This document shows positions 29,601-39,731 of a stretch of DNA of 52,950 nt, piece after piece; positions within the stretch are counted from its first letter, which is position 1; each line of letters begins with the position of its first letter. Source of the stretch: Sergeia podlipaevii (taxonomy: Eukaryota > Euglenozoa > Kinetoplastea > Trypanosomatida > Trypanosomatidae); contig JASANZ010002138.1 in the NCBI GenBank assembly GCA_030849805.1, forward strand, positions 1 through 52,950, in the 5' to 3' direction. The notes below the pieces were generated by a model. It did no database searches. It worked only from the letters and a program-made list of their open reading frames with translations, and was not told the DNA's origin. A program made the translations under genes and the position numbers.

Positions 29601-29731
29601 AGGTGCACTCGGCGGAGTGTTGTGTGGTGATAAGGTGCAACGGAAAGCTTGTCACCGCGGTGGAGATGGAGTCTACAGAGGATGTGTTTCTCGCAAAGAC
29701 GCTTGTGTGCGCGGATGCCACAAAGCGATAA
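26681..29731 (+). CDS. Large low-complexity orphan protein
   Basis: This 1016-residue protein matches no family I know. Two parts look folded. The first (about 68-195) alternates strands and holds several cysteines; the second is the last 140 residues or so, where V-A-L-T-I-S-L-R-K-L-T-K and C-C-V-V-I-R-C-N-G-K-L-V-T-A-V-E-M-E suggest a beta sandwich or similar. Between them lies about 650 residues rich in S, T, P, H and Q with poly-Ser and poly-Gly stretches, almost certainly disordered and likely phosphorylated. No signal peptide or membrane helix is seen. Such architecture suits a cytoskeletal or signalling scaffold, but that is inference. An ATG at 26699 is an alternative start, six residues in. 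Confidence 0.6.
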   Translation: MVGRLSMSLESNALVGVLNATGEGVSTAFSPPTESSSLERDGRAHSSSAQSSSWRNASVSVQDTTAMCELVNLGPELFHSRTDAELWIEVVPARVGASFPTMCIVGLTTSDMSGSCGSGRFGVDSKSKVLSMREVVIKEWPMQVEVAQGGSSVCRLCVPVRVIYNIASIVSDVPISPTTRLFVSLRFVGCVDSSDTHSITQVRLCYRNLLLAPPMASHVEKTTTGAIIRGTRRSEEGIQQQCGDSSPPQRESTVPRDTTINMDSDIYVDDDGYEVVEVCLSPAVSPKSNSHRASQRKRGVILAPEDLYFESTAAASTVPNSFPSLSSGVSCATHTHSTSSISASACASVGPRASNSRSASRSVDIECDEGGGTSCSRSVHRSLLDITPHYSPSKDALFAAASLLGVSRADFFGGEGSHGGGGGSSGRNSEELARRARVSSKNNTVDVTPCWGSANKRGAERDSGIANEVTRGTETAHSVGLMTTTLQVDASTMVRDKARLNACNVGAASTSNNNTITTSSFVVPRLEKRTRGTHTKEDPPLHISWRQWGSKSEVKTDLGSISNRPQSAGSLFSSSGTTTSRFIPKFSLRSSSSSSRASESERHTQHSCYENSVYGSAKQQHQQHYDSHQHLKPTTSSYFSSSQASLIPNQRSPTWRHWPMTTTLAEGRSSPAARPSRHQTTESAAVRVESHPSTPSSTPAAATSTKPLMEPHTHNSSSLSTCVDDSQPTTMPPPEAQEVKQPPQGRRKKKFAASARGSSSNAATVPHQDVKLQPQARGPVSPGYWIVPTAKLEETSVPEQPNHKISGSTLPPSPSHAAPIQRHAVEKQLFTSPKPGTEKPPVIPLQEQLLPLPAIASFVVAKHHTSRNGTGRRILTFQRPTALAAEGGGISVKGTGTPVALTISLRKLTKSDQVLRSLTGTALPAATSRGFNGSTQSSVASATGPCTLAVGGDDLLEMWTGARAYDSGAIHQTKVHSAECCVVIRCNGKLVTAVEMESTEDVFLAKTLVCADATKR

Positions 29732-30121
29732 AAGAGGGATTGAAAGAGGTGCGTGTGTGTGTGTGGATTTCTTTCTCTGGTTTGATTAATGTGCTACTTT
29801 CTGTTTCTTCCTATTTGGTCAACAACGAAACGGTTGCTTTTGTGCTTGTTGGATAGGGGGAAATTTGCCAAGTTTGCTTGTTCTACTCAGTCTCCTATTT
29901 TTTTTTTTTTTTTTTAAATACATATAAAAATTATATCTTTCTTCACCGTTGCTTTTTTTCCTTTTTCTTTTCCCCCCTTTGTTTCTCGTTGATTGCCTAT
30001 TATACTTGACGTAGCTTTACACGAAACAACAACAACAACAAAAAAGCATTAGTGGCATTCTATCGACCCCCTATCTCGATACGATACCAACACATTACTT
30101 GCGTCCATTTATTTATCCAAG
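29732..30121 (+). other. Spacer
   Basis: No gene is seen. A T run lies at about 29899-29915, and a tract at 29951-29990 is followed by AG at 30013-30014, the likely acceptor. A short (AAC)n repeat is at about 30025-30041. Confidence 0.55.
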
Positions 30122-31219
30122 ATGGCTCAGACTAGCTATCCAAGCGTGGCGCCATTTACTTACGTTCTCATCTCCAATGACGACTCCAAGCCTGTGGTTG
30201 AGCAGCGCTTCACTGGCAACAGCGACGAGGAGCTCCGCAATGTGCTGACGCGCTACTTTAGACAGCTGCTTCTTTCTGAGGATCAACGCAAGGACATGGC
30301 TCGCCACCTTCTAGCCAAGTCTGCTGAGAGCGCCAAGCGCAATGCGGTGAACCGCGACGGCGAGGATGTGATGGAGCCTGTTACGGACAAGGAGCAGCAG
30401 GAGGTTCTCATCGACCAGTACCTCGAGCAGACCTCCTTCGAGATTGTACCCATTACAATGCCCATGCGGGACAACAATTTTGTTGGTACGTCACTCTATA
30501 TTGACGACAGTGGTGCTTTCAAGGACCTTGGCCTGAACTCCCGCGCCAGCAAGGTGGCTCAGCGCGAAATTAGAGGCGATGCCTTCCTCCTTTCCAATCA
30601 CGATGACCCTGCGCTGGACGAGTGGGGCCGTGTGGACTGCACCATGGAGCACTACGAAAAGTTGTACGCAAACCCACCAACGAATAACTACGACCCAAAC
30701 AACCGTGCACAGATGGCGCAGACTGCCATGCAGCGCGAGGCTGAGACGAAGGTGATTAGTCAGGACGACATTGCCAAGGCCCATCAGGCGAAGCAGGACG
30801 GCAACACTTTCTTTGCTTCTGGCGATATGCAGGCCGCCATTCAGGCGTACGCCACCATTATTGATCTCACTGATGGTCGTCGCGACTTGCTTCCTAACGA
30901 GGCTGACGTAACTGCCATGCGCGCCGCGGCATTTTTGAACACCAGCTTATGCTTGCACCGCTTGCACAGGTACGATGACGCGGTGGCCGCCGCGCGTGCG
31001 GGTCTCGATCTGGACGCCACGAACCCAAAGGCATACTACAGACTCGCACAGGCATTTATCGGTGGCAAAGACTACGAGGCTGCAGAGTATGCATGTCAGG
31101 CTTACGCGACCCGCGGTGGTGATGCGACTGATGTGGTCAACATGCAGGCAATTATCGCCGCTGGCGCTAAAGCCACCAAGGAGGCCGACAAGAAGAAGTT
31201 TGCGAAGATGTTCAGCTGA
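30122..31219 (+). CDS. TPR-repeat protein
   Basis: The 365-residue protein has a C-terminal tetratricopeptide array of about three units (about 214-345). The first begins A-H-Q-A-K-Q-D-G-N-T-F-F-A-S-G-D and contains A-I-Q-A-Y; the second is in the N-T-S-L-C-L-H-R-L-H-R-Y-D-D-A-V stretch; the third contains P-K-A-Y-Y-R-L-A-Q-A. The N-terminal 200 residues are charged and of unknown fold, with D-D-P-A-L-D-E-W-G-R-V-D near 162-173. There is no FKBP, J or phosphatase domain, so it is not an obvious immunophilin or PP5. The TPR type, with its G-N-x-x-F and Y-R pattern, resembles Hsp70/Hsp90 co-chaperones; that function is inferred only. Codon use is G/C-ending, suggesting good expression. Confidence 0.75.
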   Translation: MAQTSYPSVAPFTYVLISNDDSKPVVEQRFTGNSDEELRNVLTRYFRQLLLSEDQRKDMARHLLAKSAESAKRNAVNRDGEDVMEPVTDKEQQEVLIDQYLEQTSFEIVPITMPMRDNNFVGTSLYIDDSGAFKDLGLNSRASKVAQREIRGDAFLLSNHDDPALDEWGRVDCTMEHYEKLYANPPTNNYDPNNRAQMAQTAMQREAETKVISQDDIAKAHQAKQDGNTFFASGDMQAAIQAYATIIDLTDGRRDLLPNEADVTAMRAAAFLNTSLCLHRLHRYDDAVAAARAGLDLDATNPKAYYRLAQAFIGGKDYEAAEYACQAYATRGGDATDVVNMQAIIAAGAKATKEADKKKFAKMFS

Positions 31220-32122
<903 letters not shown>

Positions 32123-32724
32123 GGAAGTGTTGGATACTGACTGTGCATGATACACGTACGGTTGTGTTTGTTTTTGTTATTTATATATATATTTCAATGC
32201 GTGAGCGTTGAACTGTTTATCTTTTTTTCTTTTTTTGCACTTCATTTGCGTGAAGCGTTGCACCGTTTGATTTTGTGCCGTTTTCATACTATATTAATTT
32301 ATAGAGTTATTGTTATGTGCATCTTATTATTATTATATATATTTTTTTCTTTCCTTGTAGGTATTTACCTCTCCTTACCCTCCTTATTTTGCAGAAATGA
32401 AAATTGAGTAAGAAGCGCTGTTGCGAGGAAGTGACTTTTGCTGTGTGCTGTCACTTGTTTGGTTGGTGCAAGCGGTTTTATTGCTTATCGTTTCCCCAGA
32501 CAGCAATGTGGTGTTACTATTAGTTTTATATTATTTTACACGCTTGTTGTATTTGTTGTCTGCATGTTTTCTCTCTTTCTCTTCTTTTGTGATTACTGTT
32601 GTTCTGTGTAGTATCGATATAGTGCTGAATTAGTGGAACAAGGTGCGGGTACTCTAGAAAAACTATTTTTACCTTTGATTCTTTTTTTTTTGTTTTCCGT
32701 ATTATTTATAGGCACAGTCCGCAA
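32123..32724 (+). promoter_or_regulatory. Spacer and acceptor of the NDUFB10-like gene
   Basis: No gene is seen. The spacer is very T-rich. The tract at 32671-32699 is followed by AG at 32710-32711, 14 bases before the ATG at 32725, a clear trans-splice acceptor. Confidence 0.6.
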
Positions 32725-33492
32725 ATGGGACACGATCCGGCCGCTGAGGAGGAACATGAGCTGAAGCGGATGCCTTTCAAGGGCCAAACTTCACCATTTG
32801 ATAGAGTTCCCGCCCCGCCCATGGGGTCTGAAGACTATCTTGAGAACCTTCCTGCCTTTGATTCTCGAAAGCCAATGCCTGAGCCTCGCACCGTAGCTCA
32901 AAGGTTTATGCAAGTGATGCGTACGCAACTAGGCCAGGATGTGGATATGCCAACTCTTGGTCAGTCAGTAGAAAAGAACTACAGTAGTGTATTTGACTAT
33001 CTCTTCAGCCCATTAGCTCCTCTCAAGTCTCGCACTTATGTGGATTCACATACCAGGCCCAACCCATGTCCTGAGGAGTACTGGTGGGCGAGCTGGCGCT
33101 GGCCCCGGACTAAGTATGTTAATGCAAAGATACCCCCGCCGGTCGATGGTCAGTACACGGACTACTACCACTATCTATCCTACAAGAACTGGCTGGAGCG
33201 CGAGCGTGACGTCTATGTGGCTCACACCAACCTGGTTCAAGATATGCTTTCCCGCTGCCTTGTGAAGGAAGGCCAATACAACGGAGCGAAGAACTGCAGG
33301 CACTTGTACAACAAGGCGTTTGCCATGTCCAGGATGGAGGAGCTCAACCAGGCCTTGCTGTACATGGCGATGACTGGCAATTCAGCTATCCGTGAGACCC
33401 CATATCCAGAGAACTTCCTCGAAGAGAAGCGCAAAATTTACGATGACTGGCTCTACCGCACTCGCCTGCGCAAGCCAGGAGATATCTCGTAG
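32725..33492 (+). CDS. NDUFB10 (PDSW)-like complex I subunit, tentative
   Basis: The 255-residue protein has no membrane helix or clear presequence. Its segment at about 150-200 resembles mammalian NDUFB10: an aromatic-rich stretch, then W-L-E-R-E-R, about 20 residues later C-L-V-K-E-G, and N-C-R-H-L after a further gap. NDUFB10 shows the same order, W, then C-x-x-R-E-G, then N-C, with near-equal spacing (C-x12-C here, C-x11-C there). NDUFB10 is a disulfide-bearing accessory subunit on the intermembrane-space side of complex I, imported without a cleaved presequence. The N-terminal 110 residues are Pro-rich and unmatched. The resemblance is weak and judged by eye; otherwise it is a kinetoplastid-specific protein. 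Confidence 0.42.
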   Translation: MGHDPAAEEEHELKRMPFKGQTSPFDRVPAPPMGSEDYLENLPAFDSRKPMPEPRTVAQRFMQVMRTQLGQDVDMPTLGQSVEKNYSSVFDYLFSPLAPLKSRTYVDSHTRPNPCPEEYWWASWRWPRTKYVNAKIPPPVDGQYTDYYHYLSYKNWLERERDVYVAHTNLVQDMLSRCLVKEGQYNGAKNCRHLYNKAFAMSRMEELNQALLYMAMTGNSAIRETPYPENFLEEKRKIYDDWLYRTRLRKPGDIS

Positions 33493-33615
33493 TGTGATGG
33501 CGTACACGTGACACTGCTATCTAAGAAGAAGAAGAAAAAAAAAAAAGCAAGCTACAGTGGTGCCACCGTATTAGGTCGAGCACTGAAAGCTTGAGCTGTT
33601 TTGTCACCTTGGCTT

Positions 33616-33639
33616 CACACACACACACACACACACACA
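33616..33639. repeat. (CA)n microsatellite
   Basis: About 12 uninterrupted CA units in the spacer downstream of the NDUFB10-like gene. Confidence 0.9.
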
Positions 33640-33727
33640 AATAAAGTTACTGGCGTGCTCATTTACTGGAAGGATGGAGATGCACCTTTTCATGTTTTGT
33701 ACAATAACTGAGATTAGTGATAGACAA

Positions 33728-33767
<40 letters not shown>
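33728..33767. repeat. (ATT)n microsatellite
   Basis: About 13 uninterrupted ATT/TTA units in the same spacer, 90 bases after the CA repeat. Confidence 0.9.
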
Positions 33768-33768
<1 letters not shown>

Positions 33769-34617
33769 CATAGGAGCAGGAACTTGACCAAGTCAGACAA
33801 GGCCTCGGCAACTGTTCGTTTAGCATTTTCTCATACGCAAAACAGCAAAAAACACAAAATCAAGAAAAAAGGCACAACTCAGGCCTATTCGCGCAGCATT
33901 TAAACTTAAATATACAAAAAGCAAACAAAAAATAAATTTTATGCGCACTGTTGTCTGTGCACCTTCTTTTTTTCTTTTAAACATTGTGGGAGTGGTTTGC
34001 TGTGTCAGTAGTAGCAATAGTTCAGTCATACTCGTTTTTTTTTTTTTTTTTTAAAGTTATCAAACAAAAGTGCCCAAACCACGGCATATAGGCTTCTTCT
34101 TGTTCTATACGTATCTCGTATTTTTACGTTATCATTTCTCTCTCTTCTTTTTCTTTAGTGGCTGTGCTGCTGATGATAACTCGTACTTGAAGAAAAATGT
34201 ATATTGCATATGCAATGAACAAACCATTTGCGTCATGCGTGTGATGAAGATAAACTGTCAGGCACACCCATACATACGTGCACACCGGTAGGTATGGCGT
34301 GAATTAATGAATCGTTGCTTGTCTTCCAGTGATAGTTGTATCTCCTTGCGCTCTTATGATTTTCTTCTTTCTTTTTTTCTCTCTCTTTCTTCTAGGGTAC
34401 ATTTCCCTCCTTTTACTTCAAGGAGCACAACAACAAAAACAAAAAGCACATAACTTAGCACATCAGCACATTTGGTCTTGATTCTCTTTCTTTCTTTTCA
34501 ACGTGTGAAGAAGGAAAAAAGTACAAGCACAGCTGATTTGAGCGGCTTCATCTCATTTCTTTTTTTTTAAATATCAATACTAGTTTTAAAAGAAAGCAAA
34601 GTTAAGACGGTGGAACA

Positions 34618-35025
34618 ATGAGCGCCACCTATGAGCCTAGGGACCCCAACTATTGGCGCCTAGAGGCATTCAAGCGCATTCATAAACTTACCAGCGCTAT
34701 TGACTCACTTGTGGCGCGTGACTACGTTGCCGAGCAGAGGATGGAGATGTTAGATGACCTTGAGGCGTACGTTGCGCGCATGGAGCAGGAGCTTAACGAA
34801 GCGGAGGCGAATGCGAGAGACGTCCAGCATGAGTGCGCACTCTTACGTTCCTCGGAAGACGAACGTACCACACGTAGGCGCGCAGTGGGGGCTCAGGCTG
34901 GTGAGAGGAAGGATGTGACGGAGCTGTGGTCACAATATGGACTACAGATGCTGCGCTTGTATGAGCAGAACATGAGAAGACTGGAGAAACTAGAGATTAG
35001 GGAGGATGCACCTGCGTCATCGTGA
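34618..35025 (+). CDS. Small coiled-coil protein
   Basis: This 135-residue protein is highly charged and mostly helical. A coiled coil is likely at about 28-80, with leucine and methionine heptad positions in E-M-L-D-D-L-E-A-Y-V-A-R-M-E-Q-E-L, and a second helix at about 98-127. A basic, probably flexible hinge (T-T-R-R-R-A-V) separates them. The N-terminus, Y-E-P-R-D-P-N-Y-W-R, is aromatic and may dock to a partner. No family is recognised. Small coiled-coil proteins in kinetoplastids are often flagellar, basal-body or spindle components, but nothing visible decides between these. Confidence 0.6.
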   Translation: MSATYEPRDPNYWRLEAFKRIHKLTSAIDSLVARDYVAEQRMEMLDDLEAYVARMEQELNEAEANARDVQHECALLRSSEDERTTRRRAVGAQAGERKDVTELWSQYGLQMLRLYEQNMRRLEKLEIREDAPASS

Positions 35026-35599
35026 CAAGTTTCCTTTCTTTCTTTTTTGTGTGTGAAAGGGGTGAGGATATACATACAGAGCTTTCCCTGCTTTTTTTCT
35101 CACGGTGCTTGCTAAATAAATGCATATGTCACAAAACTTATCTTTATACAACTGTTTATGCGCAACCTACAAAGTACTTTATGTTTCGCATCTGCCCACT
35201 ACGTTACTCACTTTGATTCTTTGCAAAGTGTTCTCTTCTTTTTACGATTTTTTGTTCTTCCTTTCTCTTTTTCATTCCTTTAAAACATTCATATATGAAA
35301 GAACAGAGAGTGCGGCACAGGAAGCGTGCCCAACTGCCAATTCACTTTTGTTCACACGTAAAACAGCAAAAAAAGAAGAGGTTGTTTCGTCCCGGCGTGC
35401 AGAGTGGGACCATACTAGAAAGCATCGTTGGGACTATAAAGCAGGCGGTGGCACGACACTGACAACGTGGTGCAAGTGCATTTTTTAAAATCTCCTACTT
35501 GTGGGATTACATATTGAGAGCAGTCCTATTTGATAGTATTTTTTTAAAAAAAAAATAGAAGAAGCAACGAAAAAAAGAAAGCAATCAAACATTTAACAA
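35026..35599 (+). other. Spacer
   Basis: No gene is seen. A pyrimidine tract at about 35230-35281 is followed by AG near 35304-35305, a candidate acceptor for the gene at 35600. An A/T homopolymer pair lies at 35540-35555. Confidence 0.5.
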
Positions 35600-38203
35600 A
35601 TGAGCGCGTCTCTGTTAATCGGTGCGGGAGCGGAGCTTCAGCGAGAGATTCAACGCCTGCAAAAGCTGAATAGAGAGCTGAGGGAGGCCAACGATAAGCT
35701 ACAATTACAGGTCTCTGCTTTGTCCTCATCCTCTTCATCTTTGCACACCGCGGCGGCCAGTGGCCCTTCCAGGAGGTCAGGAGCCTCCGCACTCTCTGAG
35801 CTCGCGCAGGGTAATGGTGGCGACACTGAGGGGAAGGGTGCAGCTAACAAGCGAGAGTCTACTGCTGCTCTGGCAAAACTCAAGGCACTTGCTGATAAAG
35901 AGTCAAAGACGCGTGAGGCTGCAGAGGCGGAGCTCGCAACCGTGAAGCGCAACTTCAAGTCCCTCAAGGCGCAGTTTGAGTCCTTTGTCAGCTACTCTAG
36001 CGAGAGGGAGGAGGCGTACAAGCAGGTGTACGCGGGTATATTTACTGAGATGGAGGAGCGCAAGGCGCTGTGCGAGACCCTGCAGGCGCAGTTGCAGAGA
36101 GAGAGGGAGCAGCCGACTTCTGTGACTCCGACTGCCGCCGTCGTCGCTACTGCTGACACACAAGCCGGCATAGCTACTCTAGCACCAGCACGAGTATCTC
36201 CGCAGGTGGCGGAGATGCTGCTAGATCTGGAGAGCACCGTGGCTGACCTCAAGGGCCTCTTGAGCCTTCCTGAGGGCCACCAGCACCATGGCAGAGCTCG
36301 CAAAGCAAGCCGCGCCACGCAGAGGAGGAAATCACAGCGCAGTCGGCACGATGACGCGGACGTGTCTGTCGATGATAATGTTGCACTACTTCCCACCACT
36401 GCTGCTGCGGCTCACGGAGAAGCAGACGTGAATGGTCACGTCACTCCAGCTTTTGCAACGCGCAGCGGGGCAGCCCCTGCAGCTCAGGTGTACATAGCGA
36501 AGGGAGCTGGCATACTGCGGGATGCCGTGGTGTCATCGCCAGCTCAGCCAAGGGCGTCGAAGCGGACTAGGGAGACGACGAGCAGCAGAGGCTCAGTGCA
36601 GAAAGTTCCGAGGCGAGCACTCACTGAGGTGGCGGCTGCCGGCACGCGGGCGGGTGGGAACCTCTTTGAGAGTTTTGCAACACAGGCAGCGGTGCGTTCG
36701 GCAGCAGCGGCCGCAACTTCAACTAGTTCTTCACCTTTGCCTGGAGCTGGAGTTCAGTTTGGCAAGGCACCCATCACTGATTTTCTCACCCTCGTTGACC
36801 AGACGCAGCCTGCGCATCTGGAGAAGCTACGCCAGGAGCTGCTTCGCTACTGTGGACGCGACACTGACGTTCTTGTCACTCACATTATGTCTCATGTGAT
36901 GAGTCGTTCGTCCCGTGAGGCGGAGCCGGTGCGACTGTGGAAGGAGCTGGAGCGTATTGTGGACATTCATCGTCCCACTGTTTATCCGACTTTGTGTGAT
37001 GCACTAATAGCCAGACTGGTGAAGGGCCTTGGGCCTGAGAGCGCCACCATCCTTTATCACAGTCACACAGACGAGGGTGTGGAGGAGCAACATGCGTGCG
37101 CCGACTTGTGCCACACCGCCCTCGCACTTCGCTACTGTCTTCTGCAGCACGGGAAGCGGATTGGCGCGCCGCAGTGCGTGGCGCTGCATAGAAGCTTTTA
37201 TGAGTTATCGATCAGCGCGTTGAAGACATGGCGTGGTGGGGCAGGAGAGGGACAAGATAGTGAGACACTGGGCGAGGGTGGAAGGAATACCACCGGGACC
37301 GCGGAGCGAGGAAGAGGTGTGCTGCGAGTGTGGATGCGAGTGGTGGAGACCCTCTGCGGCTTTCAAGAGGCGAGGGTGCAGTCTGTCCTTGTTTACTTCA
37401 ACGCTGTGGATGCAGGCGAGGGTCTCATTCTTTCTCAGAGTCTGTCCACTTACACTATCCAAGGCGTCATGTCTCTATGCTGGGCGGCTTCGTGCGATGC
37501 GTCTTCTTCGCCGTCAGCTGCGGTTACGACGGCGCAGCAGTGGTGTGCCTTCTGTGATCTGATAGGATGGAGTCACAGCCAAATACCTATCGAGGGCATA
37601 GATGATGCCGCTACCCGGGGCCTCGTCGCATGTGCCACTTCAAGCGTAAGTGATGATTCTCTACTCGCGCTGCGCGTGCTGGTGGTGTACAAGGGCTTTG
37701 GCCACCTACACGCGCTCAAGACCAGGTTCCCCGCTGGATTCAACGTGGACGACGCCTTTGCCCAACTTCTTAGCTACGCAGTGACCGACCTTCAGCTGCA
37801 CGATGCGAAGGACGAACAGTGGCGCCTTTCAATGGCCTTCTTTGGTGAGTACTTGCAGCGCTCTTATGACATCACGTACGACTCCGCAGAGGAAGTGGCG
37901 AGCTCCACCAAGGCGGCACATGTGCTTGTGGCGAGGGCGATCGTCCAGCTGTGTGGAGGGCTTGTGCCTGTGAGCGAGGAGGGCGGAGTAGACACAGCGG
38001 ACTCCTCAACGATTCCGGATGAGGCGCTTCAGCCGTTGAAGGCGGCAATGAGATGGCTGCATCTGCATAAGGCGGCCGCGCTTGACACACGGTCCCGTGG
38101 TGGATCTGCGGGCAGCAGCGGCAACAGCAGGGGAAAGGCATGTAACTCTCCGCTGTTAGATTCTTCTATTGGGCATTCACTGCTGTCTCTCACAAAGGCA
38201 TGA
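35600..38203 (+). CDS. Large coiled-coil orphan protein
   Basis: The 867-residue protein has a leucine-rich coiled coil at about 10-45, a Ser-rich break, and a second coiled coil at about 85-175. A basic patch at about 233-250 and a second at about 313-335 (S-K-R-T-R-E-T and V-P-R-R-A-L) could be nuclear localisation signals within a disordered A/S/T region. From about 390 to the end it is mostly alpha-helical, with several W-x-x-L and L-C-x-A type helices, possibly an alpha-solenoid, interrupted by G/E-rich loops at about 546-575. No catalytic motif, membrane segment or signal peptide is seen. The coiled-coil, basic linker and helical-domain order is seen in some chromatin, spindle and kinetochore proteins; no specific kinetoplastid homologue is recognised. 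Confidence 0.6.
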   Translation: MSASLLIGAGAELQREIQRLQKLNRELREANDKLQLQVSALSSSSSSLHTAAASGPSRRSGASALSELAQGNGGDTEGKGAANKRESTAALAKLKALADKESKTREAAEAELATVKRNFKSLKAQFESFVSYSSEREEAYKQVYAGIFTEMEERKALCETLQAQLQREREQPTSVTPTAAVVATADTQAGIATLAPARVSPQVAEMLLDLESTVADLKGLLSLPEGHQHHGRARKASRATQRRKSQRSRHDDADVSVDDNVALLPTTAAAAHGEADVNGHVTPAFATRSGAAPAAQVYIAKGAGILRDAVVSSPAQPRASKRTRETTSSRGSVQKVPRRALTEVAAAGTRAGGNLFESFATQAAVRSAAAAATSTSSSPLPGAGVQFGKAPITDFLTLVDQTQPAHLEKLRQELLRYCGRDTDVLVTHIMSHVMSRSSREAEPVRLWKELERIVDIHRPTVYPTLCDALIARLVKGLGPESATILYHSHTDEGVEEQHACADLCHTALALRYCLLQHGKRIGAPQCVALHRSFYELSISALKTWRGGAGEGQDSETLGEGGRNTTGTAERGRGVLRVWMRVVETLCGFQEARVQSVLVYFNAVDAGEGLILSQSLSTYTIQGVMSLCWAASCDASSSPSAAVTTAQQWCAFCDLIGWSHSQIPIEGIDDAATRGLVACATSSVSDDSLLALRVLVVYKGFGHLHALKTRFPAGFNVDDAFAQLLSYAVTDLQLHDAKDEQWRLSMAFFGEYLQRSYDITYDSAEEVASSTKAAHVLVARAIVQLCGGLVPVSEEGGVDTADSSTIPDEALQPLKAAMRWLHLHKAAALDTRSRGGSAGSSGNSRGKACNSPLLDSSIGHSLLSLTKA

Positions 38204-38813
38204 TGTAGGCCCTCTTGCATGTGTCGTGTGGATACATTTTTTTTTTCTTTTTTTTGGAGATATGCTATCTACACTTGTCTTGTTCTTTTTCTCTTTGCTG
38301 CTCACACGGATTCTGAAGACCTGAGGATGGGGGAATGGCATGCGCGGCTTGCACCATTGACCTTGTTTTCTACGTAAAACCACTGAAGTACTCTGATGGA
38401 TACGTGATAGTCAGATAACAAGAGGAGGAACTTGATGGTTGTTCATTTCTTGCTTTTCATTTCTTTTTATTACACGTAGCTTTCTGGGTGACCACACAGC
38501 AGTATCCGTCACAACGGCAGACAACTTTTGTATCTATCTGTAACGGTTGCTTCTCCTTTTCTTTGTTCTTCTTTGCGTTCACTCCTGTTATGTATTGTTT
38601 ATGCACTAAATGGTGATGGTGCATATGTGTTATTGCTTTTTTCCTTTAAGCCTCATGCTTGCATATATCTCTTTCCGTTGCCTTCTTTCCTGCTTCTTAT
38701 ATATATATTCTCTCCTTTTATTCAAGGGAAGCCATCACAAAGGGACGTATTATACACACACTCACGCACACACACACACACGCTCTCACATATAGACATA
38801 AGGGCCGAGGAGG
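38204..38813 (+). other. Spacer before CFAP298 gene
   Basis: No gene is seen. A tract at about 38669-38722 is followed by AG at 38725-38726, the likely acceptor. A CA-rich repeat lies at about 38757-38783 in the leader. Confidence 0.6.
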
Positions 38814-39731
38814 ATGGTACTCTTGGTGGTCAAGGGAACCAAGTTCCCTGATGAATTTATTGTAGAAAGAAAACTGACGGACGCGTTGCTTGGCGTTGCT
38901 CCTGCTGAAGGGTCTGAGTTCACTGAGGACACAGGCATCTCTCGCACAATATGCCACATTCAAAACTCACGCCACCAGCTGCGGTTGATGCTGCTCTCCG
39001 TCCAGGAACTGGCGCGCGACATGCAGGAGCGACCAACTTCTGTTGCGGCTGCCTCTACCGCCACTACCGTGGGGCCCGAAGCCATCACAGCTTATGCAGC
39101 CTATGCAGACGAAATGTTTGCTCGTCTCAAGGACAAGACGACTTCTGTGAGTGACGACGAATTTGACGCCGCCATTGCTCGAGTACGGACCATGACTACA
39201 GAGCTTTTCCCAACGTACTGCACACACGACCAAGGCACCGAGGCCGCCATTCAGGCCCTGTACGAGCAGCACGACAATCCCGATCTGGACGAGGATACCC
39301 GCCTCGTGGTGTACCACTGCCGTGCTATCATAGATCCACAGTGGAAGATCAACGAGCTTGGCAAGGAGGACGAGGCCGGGTTATGGTTCTGTGGGAAGTT
39401 GATGGAGGGAACGCTGGCCAGGTACTGCGGACGCAACGAGCGTAGCAAGGTAACAGTGAAGGTTGCCCCGCAAGCCGGTCCGGCGCCGAGCGGGGAGCCA
39501 CGCATGTCGTATGAAGACCAGCGCGCACTTTACCAGCGCATACGAGAGAAGCGAGAGACGTACAAAACCCTTGAGGAGTCAGAGCTCCGTGATCGAGTGG
39601 TGCGTCAGGCACGAGGTCGGGTAGCGCTAGGACCAGGTGGAGGCGGTGGTAGCACTAGTGACAGCCTTAACACCGCCAACCTGCGGCCTATCTGCCCGAC
39701 CAAGGAGGAGCGTGTAGTGTCTCTCTCTTGA
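38814..39731 (+). CDS. CFAP298: CFAP298 (C21orf59/Kurly) homologue
   Basis: This 305-residue protein matches CFAP298, a conserved protein of motile cilia required for assembly of outer dynein arms and for ciliary motility and polarity. The start M-V-L-L-V-V-K resembles the family N-terminus. The C-terminal third carries the best match: A-G-L-W-F-C-G-K-L-M, then Y-C-G-R-N-E-R-S-K-V-T-V-K, then G-x-A-P-S-G-E-P-R-M-S-Y-E-D-Q, and a helical R-E-K-R-E-T-Y-K-T-L-E-E. Length agrees with the human protein of 290 residues. The final Gly-rich stretch (about 275-285) is extra. It is a cytoplasmic dynein-preassembly type factor rather than a structural arm subunit. It is the second ciliary gene in the window after tectonic. 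Confidence 0.9.
   Translation: MVLLVVKGTKFPDEFIVERKLTDALLGVAPAEGSEFTEDTGISRTICHIQNSRHQLRLMLLSVQELARDMQERPTSVAAASTATTVGPEAITAYAAYADEMFARLKDKTTSVSDDEFDAAIARVRTMTTELFPTYCTHDQGTEAAIQALYEQHDNPDLDEDTRLVVYHCRAIIDPQWKINELGKEDEAGLWFCGKLMEGTLARYCGRNERSKVTVKVAPQAGPAPSGEPRMSYEDQRALYQRIREKRETYKTLEESELRDRVVRQARGRVALGPGGGGGSTSDSLNTANLRPICPTKEERVVSLS

Larger units (their letters stand above)
33493..34617 (+). other. Long spacer with microsatellites
   Basis: No gene is seen in 1.1 kb. It contains a (CA)n repeat at about 33616-33639, an ATT repeat at about 33728-33767 and a long T run at 34036-34052. Candidate acceptors for the next gene are AG at 34394-34395 after a tract at 34358-34393, and TAG at about 34581-34582. 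Confidence 0.6.
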
